This document shows positions 34,056 to 42,087 of a stretch of DNA of 64,000 bases, piece after piece; the first letter of the stretch is position 1, and each line of letters starts with the position of its first letter. Both the position numbers and the translations under genes were made by a program. This stretch comes from Nocardioides sp. (GTDB lineage Bacteria > Actinomycetota > Actinomycetes > Propionibacteriales > Nocardioidaceae). The notes below the pieces were generated by a model. It saw only the letters and a program-made list of their open reading frames with translations. It made no database searches and was not told the origin of the DNA. The stretch covers positions 1 to 64,000 of the forward strand of contig JAUYLL010000125.1 in assembly GCA_030698375.1 (NCBI GenBank). Reading direction: 5' to 3'.

Positions 34056-34131
34056 ACACGGGGTGCCCGGCAGCTGCCGGGCTGAGATCACACCCGTCGA
34101 ACCTGATCTAGCTCGCACTAGCGAAGGGATG
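34056..34131 (+). ncRNA. TPP riboswitch (THI element)
   Basis: The core elements are in order: CACGGGGTGCCCG start, CTGAGATCACACCC (CUGAGA motif), GAACCTGATCTAG, and the closing GCGAAGGGATG. The 3' strand of the closing helix overlaps GAAGGGA, the ribosome site of thiE, so TPP binding should hide it and block translation. Confidence 0.93.
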
Positions 34132-34137
34132 TCGCGC

Positions 34138-34806
34138 ATGGCGCGCACCGCTGTTGACCTGGACCTCTCGCTCTACCTCGTCACCGACGTGGACGCTGTG
34201 GCGGCGACCGGACGCGACCTGGTCGACACCGCCGTCGCGGCCGTCACGGGCGGTGCCACGACGGTGCAGCTGCGGGCGAAGCATCTGCCCGTGCGGGAGC
34301 AGGTCGAGCTGACCCTGCGGCTCGCCGACGCCCTGCCGACAGACACTCCCCTCCTCGTGAACGACCGGGTCGACGTCGTCCTGGCCGCCCGGGCTCGAGG
34401 GGCCCGCGTCGCGGGCGTGCACCTCGGGCAGACCGACCTCGACCCCGCCGACGCCCGTGCGCTCCTCGGACCTGACGCCGCGCTCGGCCTCTCCACCGGT
34501 ACGCCGGCCCGCGTCCGCGCTGCCGCGGCTGCGGGTGTCGTGGACTACCTGGGGCTCGGCGCGTTCCGCCCCACCGCCACCAAGCCCGACGCGCCGCCGG
34601 CCCTCGGCCTCGACGGCGTCGCCGCCCTGGTCCGTGCGAGCCCGCTGCCGACCGTCGCCATCGGCGGCATCGGCCCGGCGGACGCAGCCGCCCTGCGACG
34701 GACCGGGGTCGGCGGCATCGCCGTCGTCTCGGCCGTCTGCGCCGCTCCCGACCCCCGCGCCGCCGCAGCCGCGCTCGCTACGGCCTGGGCGGAGGCATCC
34801 GCATGA
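34138..34806 (+). CDS. thiE: Thiamine-phosphate synthase
   Basis: ThiE joins HMP-pyrophosphate and thiazole phosphate to make thiamine monophosphate. The 222-residue product from the ATG at 34138 (MARTAVDLDLSLYLVTD) is preceded by GAAGGGA at 8 nt; an ATG at 34129 is inside the riboswitch and rejected. The TIM-barrel motifs are VQLRAKHL, LLVNDRVDV, GVHLGQTDL, DYLGLGAFRPTATKPD and VAIGGIGPADA. The stop overlaps the thiD start. The TPP riboswitch just upstream gives end-product control. No thiC, thiG, thiO or thiS lies in the window, so only the joining and HMP steps are encoded here. Confidence 0.95.
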   Translation: MARTAVDLDLSLYLVTDVDAVAATGRDLVDTAVAAVTGGATTVQLRAKHLPVREQVELTLRLADALPTDTPLLVNDRVDVVLAARARGARVAGVHLGQTDLDPADARALLGPDAALGLSTGTPARVRAAAAAGVVDYLGLGAFRPTATKPDAPPALGLDGVAALVRASPLPTVAIGGIGPADAAALRRTGVGGIAVVSAVCAAPDPRAAAAALATAWAEASA

Positions 34807-35729
34807 GCACCGCCCAGGACGCAGTGACAGACCCCCCGGTGCCGCGGGTGTTGAGCATCGCCGGCACGGACCCGACCGGCGGCGCCGGTGTCCAGGCCGA
34901 CCTGAAGAGCATCGCGGCGCAGGGTGGCTACGGCATGGCAGTGGTGACCGCGCTGGTCGCGCAGAACACCCACGGGGTCCGGGCCGTGCACACACCCCCC
35001 ACCGCCTTCCTGCGCGCCCAGCTCGACGCTGTCGCCGACGACGTCGAGGTCGACGCGGTGAAGACCGGGATGCTCGGAGACGCCGCGACCGTCGCCGCGG
35101 TCGAGGAGTGGCTGCTCCGCATCGCGCCCCCGGTCGTCGTCGTCGACCCGGTGATGGTCGCCACCAGTGGCGACCGGCTGCTCCGGGCCGACGCCGAGCG
35201 GGCCCTCGTCGCGATGCTCGGCGCGCTGGGCGGGGCAGGCGGCTCAGACGTGCTCGTCACACCCAACGTCCCCGAGCTCGGGGTGCTCGCCGACGCCCCG
35301 CCCGCGCGGTCGTGGGACGAGCTGCTGGCGCAGGCACGTGCGGTCGCCGCCGCCACCGGGGTCACCGTCCTCGCCAAGGGCGGTCACCTCGAGGGCCCGG
35401 ACGCCGACGACATCCTGGTGGCGCCGGGGAGCGCAGGCGGTCCAGCCTGCCCCGTGGTGCTGGCCGGCCGTCGGGTGGCGACCACCTGCACCCACGGCAC
35501 CGGGTGCTCACTGTCGTCGGCGGTCGCGACCGCCCGGGTCCGGTACGGCTCCTGGGAGCCGGCCGCGCGGGAGGCCAAGCGCTGGCTGACCGAGAGCCTC
35601 GCCGCCGCGGAGTCGCTGAGGGTCGGCACCGGCCGGGGGCCGATCTCCCACCTGGCCGGGCTCTGGGAGCGCGGCGGGCTCGAGACCCGCCTGCGCCCCG
35701 CGGGGGCCACCGGGGCCGCCGGCGCCTGA
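34803..35729 (+). CDS. thiD: Hydroxymethylpyrimidine/phosphomethylpyrimidine kinase
   Basis: ThiD phosphorylates HMP and HMP-P in thiamine synthesis. The 308-residue ribokinase-fold protein begins at an ATG overlapping the thiE stop. Motifs are SIAGTDPTGGAGVQADLKSI near the start, VKTGMLGD, VVDPVMVATSGDRLL, LVTPNVPEL and the anion-hole stretch THGTGCSLSSAVA with the catalytic Cys/Gly-Thr pattern. Asp15-type Gly-Thr-Asp in AGTDPTGGAG is typical for HMP kinases. It is the last gene under the riboswitch; the next gene downstream is convergent and only about 20 nt away. Confidence 0.95.
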   Translation: MSTAQDAVTDPPVPRVLSIAGTDPTGGAGVQADLKSIAAQGGYGMAVVTALVAQNTHGVRAVHTPPTAFLRAQLDAVADDVEVDAVKTGMLGDAATVAAVEEWLLRIAPPVVVVDPVMVATSGDRLLRADAERALVAMLGALGGAGGSDVLVTPNVPELGVLADAPPARSWDELLAQARAVAAATGVTVLAKGGHLEGPDADDILVAPGSAGGPACPVVLAGRRVATTCTHGTGCSLSSAVATARVRYGSWEPAAREAKRWLTESLAAAESLRVGTGRGPISHLAGLWERGGLETRLRPAGATGAAGA

Positions 35730-35751
35730 GCACCAGCGGGCCGTGCGTGGC

Positions 35752-36930
35752 TCAGACCTCGGCGGAGAGCACGACCCCGCTGGTCGGCACGCCCGTCCCT
35801 GCGGTGACGACGACGTTGCCGACCTCGCCGGGCTGATTCACCGAGGTGCCGCGGACCAGCCGGACCGCCTCGGCGATGCCGTTCATGCCGTGGAGGTACG
35901 CCTCGCCGAGCTGCCCACCGTGGGTGTTGGTCGGCAGCCGCCCGCCGAGCTCGAGGTTGCCGTCGGCGATGAACCCGGCGGCCTCGCCACGTCCGCAGAA
36001 CCCGAGCTCCTCGAGCTGCGGCAGCACGAACGGCGTGAAGTGGTCGTAGATCACGGCCGCCTGCACGTCGTCGGGACGCAGCCCGCTCTGCGCCCAGAGC
36101 TGGTCGCCGACCAGGCCCATCTCCGGGATGCCGGAGATCGAGGAGCGGTAGTACGACGTCATCATGTGCTGGTCGTCCCCGGACCCCTGGGCCGCCGCGG
36201 CGACGTACGCCGGAGCGTGCGGGAGGTCCTTGGCCCGCTCGGCCGAGACCAACACCAGTGCCTGTCCGCCGTCGGTCTCCTGGCAGCAGTCGAGCAGGTG
36301 CAGGGGCTCGGCGATCCAGCGCGAGGCCTGGTGCTCCTCGAGGGTGATCGGCCGGCCGTGGAAGTGCGCCTTCGGGTTGGTGGCCGCGTGCTTGCGGGCC
36401 ACGACCGAGACGCGACCGAAGTCCTCGGAGGTGGCGCCGTACTCGTGCATGTAGCGGCGCGCGAACATCGCCACCCACTGGGCGGGCGTGGAGAGCCCAA
36501 ACGGCGTCATCCACGAGTACGCCGCGCGGTCGGCGTTGGTGTCCAGCGCCCGGTCGGCCTGACCCAGCCCGTACCGCTCGCCGGAGCGCTCGTTGAAGGA
36601 GCGCCAGCACACCACGACGTCGGCGAGCCCCGCGGTGATCGCGGCTGCCGCGTGGGCGACCGTGCCGCAGGCGGCCCCGCCGCCGTACCCGACCCGCCCG
36701 AAGTAGGAGAGGTCCCCGATGCCCAGGTTGCGGGCGATGTGGATCTCGGAGCTGGACTCGGCGGTGAAGGTCACCAGACCGTCGACGTCGGAGGGCTGCA
36801 GGCCGGCGTCGGTGATCGCGGCGAGCACGGCCTCGCAGCCGAGCTGGAGCTCGCTGCGACCGGACGCCTTGGAGAACTCAGTGGCGCCGATCCCCGCGAT
36901 GGCGGTGGCGCCGGACAACGGGGCGGTCAC
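35752..36930 (-). CDS. ltp2: Thiolase-like aldolase Ltp2 (steroid side-chain retro-aldolase)
   Basis: The 392-residue protein (GTG start at 36930) closely follows my memory of M. tuberculosis Ltp2: SGATAIAGIGATEFSKASGRSEL, VGYGGGAACGTVAHAA, FNERSGERYG, LLDCCQETDGGQALV, YDHFTPFVLPQLEELGFCG and NTHGGQLGEAYLHGMNGIAEAV. Ltp2 cleaves 17-hydroxy-3-oxo-4-pregnene-20-carboxyl-CoA to the 17-ketosteroid and propionyl-CoA, and needs the DUF35 domain of ChsH2. It lacks the thiolase catalytic Cys-His-Cys set, as expected for an aldolase. It is last in the igr-like operon, overlapping the ChsH1-like gene (GTGA). Confidence 0.9.
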   Translation of the reverse strand: MTAPLSGATAIAGIGATEFSKASGRSELQLGCEAVLAAITDAGLQPSDVDGLVTFTAESSSEIHIARNLGIGDLSYFGRVGYGGGAACGTVAHAAAAITAGLADVVVCWRSFNERSGERYGLGQADRALDTNADRAAYSWMTPFGLSTPAQWVAMFARRYMHEYGATSEDFGRVSVVARKHAATNPKAHFHGRPITLEEHQASRWIAEPLHLLDCCQETDGGQALVLVSAERAKDLPHAPAYVAAAAQGSGDDQHMMTSYYRSSISGIPEMGLVGDQLWAQSGLRPDDVQAAVIYDHFTPFVLPQLEELGFCGRGEAAGFIADGNLELGGRLPTNTHGGQLGEAYLHGMNGIAEAVRLVRGTSVNQPGEVGNVVVTAGTGVPTSGVVLSAEV

Positions 36931-37367
36931 GCGGGAACCTCCGGAAGCTGCAGGGTGACGGTCCCGCTCACGTGCGGGCCGAGCGAGTTCTGGCCGACGA
37001 CCTTGAGGTCGACGGTGCGGGCCGCGTCGTCCTTGGCGGTGACCTCACCGCGCAGCACCATCGTGTCGCCGGGGTAGTTCGGCGCACCGAGGCGGATCTT
37101 GACGCGCTTGACCCTCGCGGCCGGCCCGGCCCACGCGGTGGCGTAGCGGTCGACCAGCCCGTTGCTGGTGAGGATGTTCATGAAGATGTCCTTCGACCCG
37201 CGCTCCTGGGCGAGCGCCGGGTCGTGGTGGACGTCCTGGTAGTCGCGGCTCGCCATGGCGGTGGCGACGATGAGCGTGCGGGTGATCGGGACCTGCTGCT
37301 CGGGCAGCGTGTCGCCGACCGAGACCGTCGCGAGGTCGAGGCCCGTGGTCGTCCCGGCGCCGCTCAC
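36927..37367 (-). CDS. chsH1: MaoC-like hydratase subunit (ChsH1-like)
   Basis: The protein has 146 residues from the GTG at 37367 (VSGAGTTTGLDLATVSVGDTLPEQQV), which overlaps the FadE stop; the 230-residue track ORF runs into FadE. It has a single hotdog domain with ATAMASRDYQDVHHDPALAQERGSKDIFMNI, where Asp and His form the hydratase 2 motif. In M. tuberculosis ChsH1 pairs with ChsH2 to hydrate the unsaturated C22 steroid acyl-CoA before Ltp2 cleavage. Its place between the second FadE and Ltp2, with overlaps on both sides, fits that role. Confidence 0.87.
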   Translation of the reverse strand: MSGAGTTTGLDLATVSVGDTLPEQQVPITRTLIVATAMASRDYQDVHHDPALAQERGSKDIFMNILTSNGLVDRYATAWAGPAARVKRVKIRLGAPNYPGDTMVLRGEVTAKDDAARTVDLKVVGQNSLGPHVSGTVTLQLPEVPA

Positions 37368-38467
37368 GAGGCGATCTCGCTCGCTGCGAGCACGTCGCCG
37401 AGGTCCTCGAGCGCCTGCGCCGACCCACCCAGGGTGGAGGCGATCTGCTTGCCCCAGAGGAAGTAGCGGTGGACCGGGTAGTCGACGTCGACCCCGATGC
37501 CGCCGTGCACGTGCTGCACGCGGTGCACCACGTCGAGCCCGGCCTGGTCGCACCACCACTTGGCCACGAGCGCGGCGCGGTCGGCGTCGGGCTCGTCGTG
37601 CGAGGTGACCGCCTGCCACAGGGTGACCCGCATGGCGTCGATGTCGATGTAGCAGTCGGCGAGCTGGTGCTGGACGGCCTGGAAGGTCGCCAGCGGGCGG
37701 CCGAACTGCTCGCGCTCGGAGAGGTACGACGCGGCGAGGGCCAGGGAGCCCTGGGCCACGCCGACCTGGACGGCCGCCAGCGCCACCGTCGCGGTACGCA
37801 GCGCCGAGCCGAGCACCGGGCCCCCCGGGGTGCCGACGGCGGTCGCCCGCGCTTCAGTGAGCACCAGGTTGCCCGCGCGGTCGCGGGTGGTGGTCTCGGT
37901 CGCGGTCCAGTCGAGGCCGTCCGCGTCCGTGGGGAGCAGGAAGACGCCCGCGCCCTCCTCGGAGGTGGCGGAGACGAGCACGTGGGTCGCGCCGTCGTAC
38001 GCCGGCACGACGACCTTCTCCCCGGTCAGCAGCCAGTCTTCGCCGGCGCGCACGGCGGTCGTCGTCGGAGCGGACACGGTGGCGGGGGCGACCTCCTCGA
38101 GCGCGAGGGTGACGCGCACGGAGCCGTCGGCCATCCCGGGGAGGAGCGCCCGCGTGGTGGCGTCGCCGTGGTCGGCGAGCAGGAGCCCGGAGACGCCAGC
38201 GGCCCACAGCGGGACCGGGGCGACGTGACGGCCCTGCTGCTCGAGGACGACGCAGAGACCGGGCAGCCCGAGCCCAGCGCCGTCGTGCTCCTCGGGCACC
38301 GCGATGCCGAGCAGCCCGGCGCGGGCCAGCTCGCCCCACAGGGCGTCGTCGACCCGCGACTCGGTCGTCTCGACCGCACGGAGCCGGTCGGTGGTCGCCT
38401 TGTCGGCGAAGATCTGCTGCGCGAGCCCCTGGACCTCCAGGAGCTCCTCGCCGAGGTGGAAGTCCAT
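37364..38467 (-). CDS. Acyl-CoA dehydrogenase subunit (ChsE1/FadE28-like)
   Basis: The protein has 367 residues (MDFHLGEELLEVQGLAQQIF). The acyl-CoA dehydrogenase fold is seen in GIAVPEEHDGAGLG, VALAAVQVGVAQGSLALAASYLSEREQFGRPLATFQAVQHQLAD and HVHGGIGVDVDYPVHRYFLWGKQ. The middle domain (residues about 130-210) is poorly conserved and the FAD-binding stretch is short, typical of the partner subunit in alpha2beta2 ACADs of steroid degradation. It would join the 387-residue FadE to dehydrogenate the three-carbon steroid side chain. The start codon shares one base with the ChsH2 stop (TGATG). The substrate assignment is by operon context. Confidence 0.85.
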   Translation of the reverse strand: MDFHLGEELLEVQGLAQQIFADKATTDRLRAVETTESRVDDALWGELARAGLLGIAVPEEHDGAGLGLPGLCVVLEQQGRHVAPVPLWAAGVSGLLLADHGDATTRALLPGMADGSVRVTLALEEVAPATVSAPTTTAVRAGEDWLLTGEKVVVPAYDGATHVLVSATSEEGAGVFLLPTDADGLDWTATETTTRDRAGNLVLTEARATAVGTPGGPVLGSALRTATVALAAVQVGVAQGSLALAASYLSEREQFGRPLATFQAVQHQLADCYIDIDAMRVTLWQAVTSHDEPDADRAALVAKWWCDQAGLDVVHRVQHVHGGIGVDVDYPVHRYFLWGKQIASTLGGSAQALEDLGDVLAASEIAS

Positions 38468-39423
38468 CAGGCCTCCTGGGGCTGGGACGGGCGGAACAAG
38501 GGCAGGGTCAACTCGGGGTCGGCGACGAGCCAGTCGACCTCGACGGGCATGCCGATCTCGACGTCCTCAGGCGCGACGCCGGTGAGGTTGGTGATCAGGC
38601 GGGTGCCCTCCTCGAGCTCGACCACCGCGACGAGCAGCGGGTAGTCGAAGGCGGGGTGGGGCGGGTGGTGGGCGACGACGTAGCTGTAGACGGTGCCGCG
38701 GCCCGAGGCCTCGATCGTGTCCCAGTCGAAGGACCTGCACTCCGGGCAGGCCGGGCCGGGCGGGTGCCGCAGGGTGCCGCACCCGGTGCACCGCTGCACC
38801 ACGAGCCGCTTCTCCTGCGCGGCGTCGAACCAGAACCGGTTGTCGAGGTTCAGCGCCGGGCGCGGACGCAGGGCGCGGGGCGCGGTCTTGGTCTCGTCCG
38901 CCTCCTTCGGGCGGAAGCGCAGCGTGCGCCAGCGCTGGGTGGCGACGACCTCGTCGCCGACCCGGTAGGTCTTCAGCGTGGTGACGAAACGCCCCACCCC
39001 GAGACCGGTCGACTTCTCCGGGGAGATCTCCTCGACCACCTCGTCGGCGCTGACGTGCTCACCGGGGAGCACCTCGCGCTCGAAGGTGAAGTCGGAGTCG
39101 GTGGCCACAACGGAGGTGTAGCCCGCCTCGTCGAGCACGGCGATCAGGTCGGCGTACGCCCCGCCCCCGGCGGACGGCTTCGTCCAGGTGGCGGCGTACC
39201 CACGCATCGACCACGCCTGCATCATCGACGCGGGCGCGACGACACCGGGCCGGCCGGTGGCCCGGGCGGCGTCCTCGTCGAGGTAGACGGGGTTGTCGTC
39301 CTCCATCGCCTCGACCCAGTGACGGATCATCGGCACGTTGACCGGGTCCTGGCCGGGCTTCGCGGGCTGGAGCTCGGCGCCGAGGAAGGCCTTCAGCCGC
39401 TGGTCGATCTCGGGGGCGCTCAC
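38467..39423 (-). CDS. chsH2: Bifunctional MaoC-like/DUF35 protein (ChsH2-like)
   Basis: The protein has 318 residues from the GTG at 39423 (VSAPEIDQRLKAFLGAELQPAKPG), overlapping the FadE stop. The N-terminal half (about 1-180) is a MaoC-like hotdog domain (VPMIRHWVEAMEDDNPVYLDEDAAR). The C-terminal half (about 195-318) is a DUF35 OB-fold with a rubredoxin-like zinc knuckle CTGCGTLRHPPGPACPEC. In M. tuberculosis ChsH2 forms the hydratase with ChsH1 through the first half and recruits the aldolase Ltp2 through the DUF35 half. The order here, between the two fadE genes, differs from the igr operon. Confidence 0.9.
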   Translation of the reverse strand: MSAPEIDQRLKAFLGAELQPAKPGQDPVNVPMIRHWVEAMEDDNPVYLDEDAARATGRPGVVAPASMMQAWSMRGYAATWTKPSAGGGAYADLIAVLDEAGYTSVVATDSDFTFEREVLPGEHVSADEVVEEISPEKSTGLGVGRFVTTLKTYRVGDEVVATQRWRTLRFRPKEADETKTAPRALRPRPALNLDNRFWFDAAQEKRLVVQRCTGCGTLRHPPGPACPECRSFDWDTIEASGRGTVYSYVVAHHPPHPAFDYPLLVAVVELEEGTRLITNLTGVAPEDVEIGMPVEVDWLVADPELTLPLFRPSQPQEA

Positions 39424-40586
39424 TTGCCACGCCCCATCCGCGGGAGGCCGAGGCCCTGGGTGGCGACCATGTCGCGCAGGATCTCGTTCACGCCACCGCC
39501 GAAGGTGTTGACGATCCCCTGGCGGGAGAGCTGCTCGATCTGCCCGCCGAGCACCGCGGCCGGGGAGTCGGGCCGGACGCGACCGGCAGCGCCCAGCACC
39601 TGGGTCAACGAGCGCTGGACCTCGATGTGGGTCTCGGTGCCGTAGGTCTTGGCCGCGCCGGCGGTCGCGCCGGTGAGGGTGCCCTCGGCGACCTCGGTGG
39701 TCATCTTCCAGTTCATCAGCCGCATCGCCTCGAGCTTGGCGTGCGTGCGGGCCATCTCGGTGCGCACCCACTGCTGCTCGATGACGCCGTTGTCCTTGGC
39801 CCAGGCGAGCACGTGCTCCCAGAGCTGGATCATCCGGCCACCGAGTGCAGCCAGGCCGACGCGCTCGTGGTTGAGCTGGGCGGTGATCAGCCGCCAGCCG
39901 CCGTCGACGTCGCCGACGACGTTGCCGGCCGGCACCCGGATGCCGCTGTAGTAGGTCGCGGTCACCACCATCCCGCCGACCGCCTGGATCGGGCTCCACG
40001 AGAAGCCCGGGTCGTCGGTCGGCACGATGATGATCGACATGCCCTTGTGCTTGGGCGCCTCGGGGTCGGTGCGCGCGGCGAGCCACACGTAGTCGGCCGT
40101 GTTCGCGCCGCTGGTGAAGATCTTCTGGCCGTCGATGACGAACTCGTCGCCGTCGCGGACCGCCTTGGTCTTCAGGGAGGCGAGGTCGGTGCCGGCGTCG
40201 GGCTCGGTGTAGCCGATCGCGAAGACGATGTCGCCGTTGAGGATGCCGGGCAGGTAGGCCTGCTTCTGCTCCTCGGTGCCGTACTCCATGATCGTCGGCC
40301 CGACGGTGTTGACCGTGACGAAGGGGAACGGCAAGCCCGCGCGCTGCACCTCGTCGAAGAAGACGTACTGGTCCTCGATTGTGCGGCCCTGACCGCCGTA
40401 CTCGGTGGGCCAGCCGATGCCGAGCCACCCGTCGCGGCCGAGCATGCTCACCACCTCGCGGAAGCGGTCACCGCCCACGCCGGCCTCACCGACGGATCGT
40501 CGGTCGTCGGGGGTCAGCAGGCTGGTGAAGTACGACCGCAGCTCCTTGCGCAGCGCGATCTGCGCGTCGGTCTCACGAAGGTCCAT
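39420..40586 (-). CDS. Acyl-CoA dehydrogenase (ChsE2/FadE29-like), first gene of igr-like operon
   Basis: The protein has 387 residues from the ATG at 40586 (MDLRETDAQIALRKELRSYF), the length I recall for FadE29; the track's nine extra residues lie upstream of the likely promoter. The flavin and substrate motifs are WPTEYGGQGRTIEDQYVFFDE, FAIGYTEPDAGTDLASLKTKAVRDGDEFVIDGQKIFTSGANTADYVW, LNHERVGLAALGGR and GGGVNEILRDMVATQGLGLPR. It should carry the catalytic base of the heteromeric dehydrogenase. It heads five overlapping minus-strand genes and is divergent from a tetR gene across a 31-bp palindrome. Confidence 0.88.
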   Translation of the reverse strand: MDLRETDAQIALRKELRSYFTSLLTPDDRRSVGEAGVGGDRFREVVSMLGRDGWLGIGWPTEYGGQGRTIEDQYVFFDEVQRAGLPFPFVTVNTVGPTIMEYGTEEQKQAYLPGILNGDIVFAIGYTEPDAGTDLASLKTKAVRDGDEFVIDGQKIFTSGANTADYVWLAARTDPEAPKHKGMSIIIVPTDDPGFSWSPIQAVGGMVVTATYYSGIRVPAGNVVGDVDGGWRLITAQLNHERVGLAALGGRMIQLWEHVLAWAKDNGVIEQQWVRTEMARTHAKLEAMRLMNWKMTTEVAEGTLTGATAGAAKTYGTETHIEVQRSLTQVLGAAGRVRPDSPAAVLGGQIEQLSRQGIVNTFGGGVNEILRDMVATQGLGLPRMGRGK

Positions 40587-40603
40587 ACGGCGATCATACG
40601 GGT

Positions 40604-40634
40604 GAGTAGACAAGTGTCAACCAGGTGTCTACTC
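40604..40634. promoter_or_regulatory. 31-bp operator palindrome between igr-like operon and tetR operon
   Basis: GAGTAGACA (40604-40612) and TGTCTACTC (40626-40634) are exact inverted 9-mers 13 nt apart. A smaller palindrome GACA-AG-TGTC (40609-40618) sits inside. The site lies 17 nt from the fadE start and 7 nt from the tetR start and does not match the KstR consensus. Both operons are probably controlled here by the adjacent TetR protein. Confidence 0.65.
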
Positions 40635-40641
40635 TCGGGCC

Positions 40642-41277
40642 ATGGACGCCTCCACCGGCGCGCGGGTCGTGCCCACGCTGCTCTCCCCCGCACGGGCCGC
40701 GACCCGGGAGAAGCTGATCGTCGCCGCCCTCGAGCTGGCCGAGGATGGTGGGTACGACGCCGTCGGCATCCGCCCGGTCGCCGCCCGGGCCGGGGTCTCC
40801 GTCCCGACCGCCTACCAGCACGTCAGCTCCAAGGACCAGCTGCTCGTCGAGGCCCTGATGAGCCTCGGCGCGCGCTCTACCGAGGGCGTGCGGCAGCGCC
40901 CGCCCGCCGACTCCTCGCCGGCCGACCGGCTGATGCGGGTCTTCCGCCGGGTGATGAAGCAGGCCGCCGCGAAGCCGCTGCTCTACTCCGCGCTCTACCG
41001 CGCCTACGTCGCCAGCGGGCCGCTGACCGCCGGGGCCCCCGACATCGCCGTCGGCTTCGGCCCCGAGCGCGCGGCCTGGATCGGCGAGACGCTGCGTGCC
41101 GGCGACCATGCCGGCGTCGAGGACGCCGACCTCGAGGCCGCCGCCCGGATCCTGTCCACCCTCTTCCTCGGCGCCATGGTCGGCCTCGCCGCCGGCCGCC
41201 CGAGTGCCGAGGTGCTCGCCGTCCTCGACGACGCCACCCACCGCCTGCTGCCCGAGACCCCCAGGAGCACGACGTGA
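40642..41277 (+). CDS. TetR-family regulator of the steroid-type operons
   Basis: The protein has 211 residues. Its N-terminal HTH is REKLIVAALELAEDGGYDAVGIRPVAARAGVSVPTAYQHVSSKDQLLVEAL, close in style to KstR-type regulators (TAYxxxSSK). The C-terminal domain (PADRLMRVFRRVMKQAAAKPLLYSALYRAYV) probably binds an acyl-CoA intermediate. The gene is divergent from the igr-like operon across a palindrome and starts a five-gene operon (SDR, LLM, SnoaL, FadD), so it should control both sets and itself. It is not obviously KstR, because the palindrome differs from KstR boxes elsewhere in the window. Confidence 0.88.
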   Translation: MDASTGARVVPTLLSPARAATREKLIVAALELAEDGGYDAVGIRPVAARAGVSVPTAYQHVSSKDQLLVEALMSLGARSTEGVRQRPPADSSPADRLMRVFRRVMKQAAAKPLLYSALYRAYVASGPLTAGAPDIAVGFGPERAAWIGETLRAGDHAGVEDADLEAAARILSTLFLGAMVGLAAGRPSAEVLAVLDDATHRLLPETPRSTT

Positions 41278-42077
41278 CTGCCATCGACCCCGTCCGCTAC
41301 GGCCCGTGGGCGGTGATCGCCGGCGGCTCCGAGGGAGTGGGCGCGGCCTTCGCCGAGCAGCTGGCCGACGCCGGCCTCCACCTCGTCCTGCTCGCCCGCA
41401 AGCCCGGGCCGCTCGAGGAGACCGCCGAGCGCGTCCGCGCCCGCGGCGTGGAGGTCCGCACCCTCGCCGTCGACCTCACCGACCCCGGGGCCCCCGCGCG
41501 CGTCGCCGAGGTCACCGCCGACCTCGAGGTGGGCCTCTACGTCCACAACGCCGGCGCGAACACCTACGGCCACGAGTTCGTCACCGGCGACCTCGAGCGG
41601 TTCCGGGCCGTCATCGACCTCAACATCACCGCGCAGATGGCGCTCGTGCAGCTCTTCGGCGCCCCGATGCGCGAGCGCCGCCGCGGCGGGATCCTGCTCG
41701 TCGGCTCGATGGCGGGCTACTTCGGCCAGGAGCAGATCAGCGTGTACGCCGCCGCGAAGGCGTTCTGCCGCGTCTTCGCCGAGGGCCTGTGGCTGGAGAT
41801 GCGCGAGCACGACGTCGACGTCCTCGAGCTGGTGCTCGGCACGACCCGCACCCCGGCGATGGCGCGGGCCGGCCTCGACCTGGACCTCCCCGGGCTGCAC
41901 GTGGCCGAGCCGGCCGACGTGGCCCGTGAGGGTCTGGAGCACCTCACCGAGGGTCCCGTCTGGATCGCCAGCGGTCACGCGGAGGCCGCGCACAAGAGCA
42001 GCGGCCCCGACCGGGTGCGGATCCTGCTCTCCGCCCAGAAGCTGACGCGTCGCCTGCTTCCCGCGGCACACCGATGA
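41274..42077 (+). CDS. SDR-family dehydrogenase (17beta-HSD-like)
   Basis: The protein has 267 residues from a GTG overlapping the tetR stop (GTGA). The cofactor motif is AGGSEGVGAAFA, the NAG motif is VHNAGANTYG, the catalytic Ser is in LLVGSMAGYFG and the Tyr-Lys pair is YAAAK. Thus the catalytic set is complete. A basic tail (SAQKLTRRLLPAAHR) ends the protein. It probably oxidises or reduces a hydroxyl/keto group on a steroid-like substrate, by context. The LLM gene begins 10 nt downstream. The large 816-residue track ORF in this frame is an artefact of extending upstream. Confidence 0.9.
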   Translation: MTAIDPVRYGPWAVIAGGSEGVGAAFAEQLADAGLHLVLLARKPGPLEETAERVRARGVEVRTLAVDLTDPGAPARVAEVTADLEVGLYVHNAGANTYGHEFVTGDLERFRAVIDLNITAQMALVQLFGAPMRERRRGGILLVGSMAGYFGQEQISVYAAAKAFCRVFAEGLWLEMREHDVDVLELVLGTTRTPAMARAGLDLDLPGLHVAEPADVAREGLEHLTEGPVWIASGHAEAAHKSSGPDRVRILLSAQKLTRRLLPAAHR

Positions 42078-42087
42078 GGGCGGCCCG

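Noticed and set aside
40604-40634. KstR box between the divergent catabolic operons
   Set aside because: I checked TnnAACnnGTTnnA in both strands; AAC occurs (TCAACC) but the rest does not fit, so it is a different operator.
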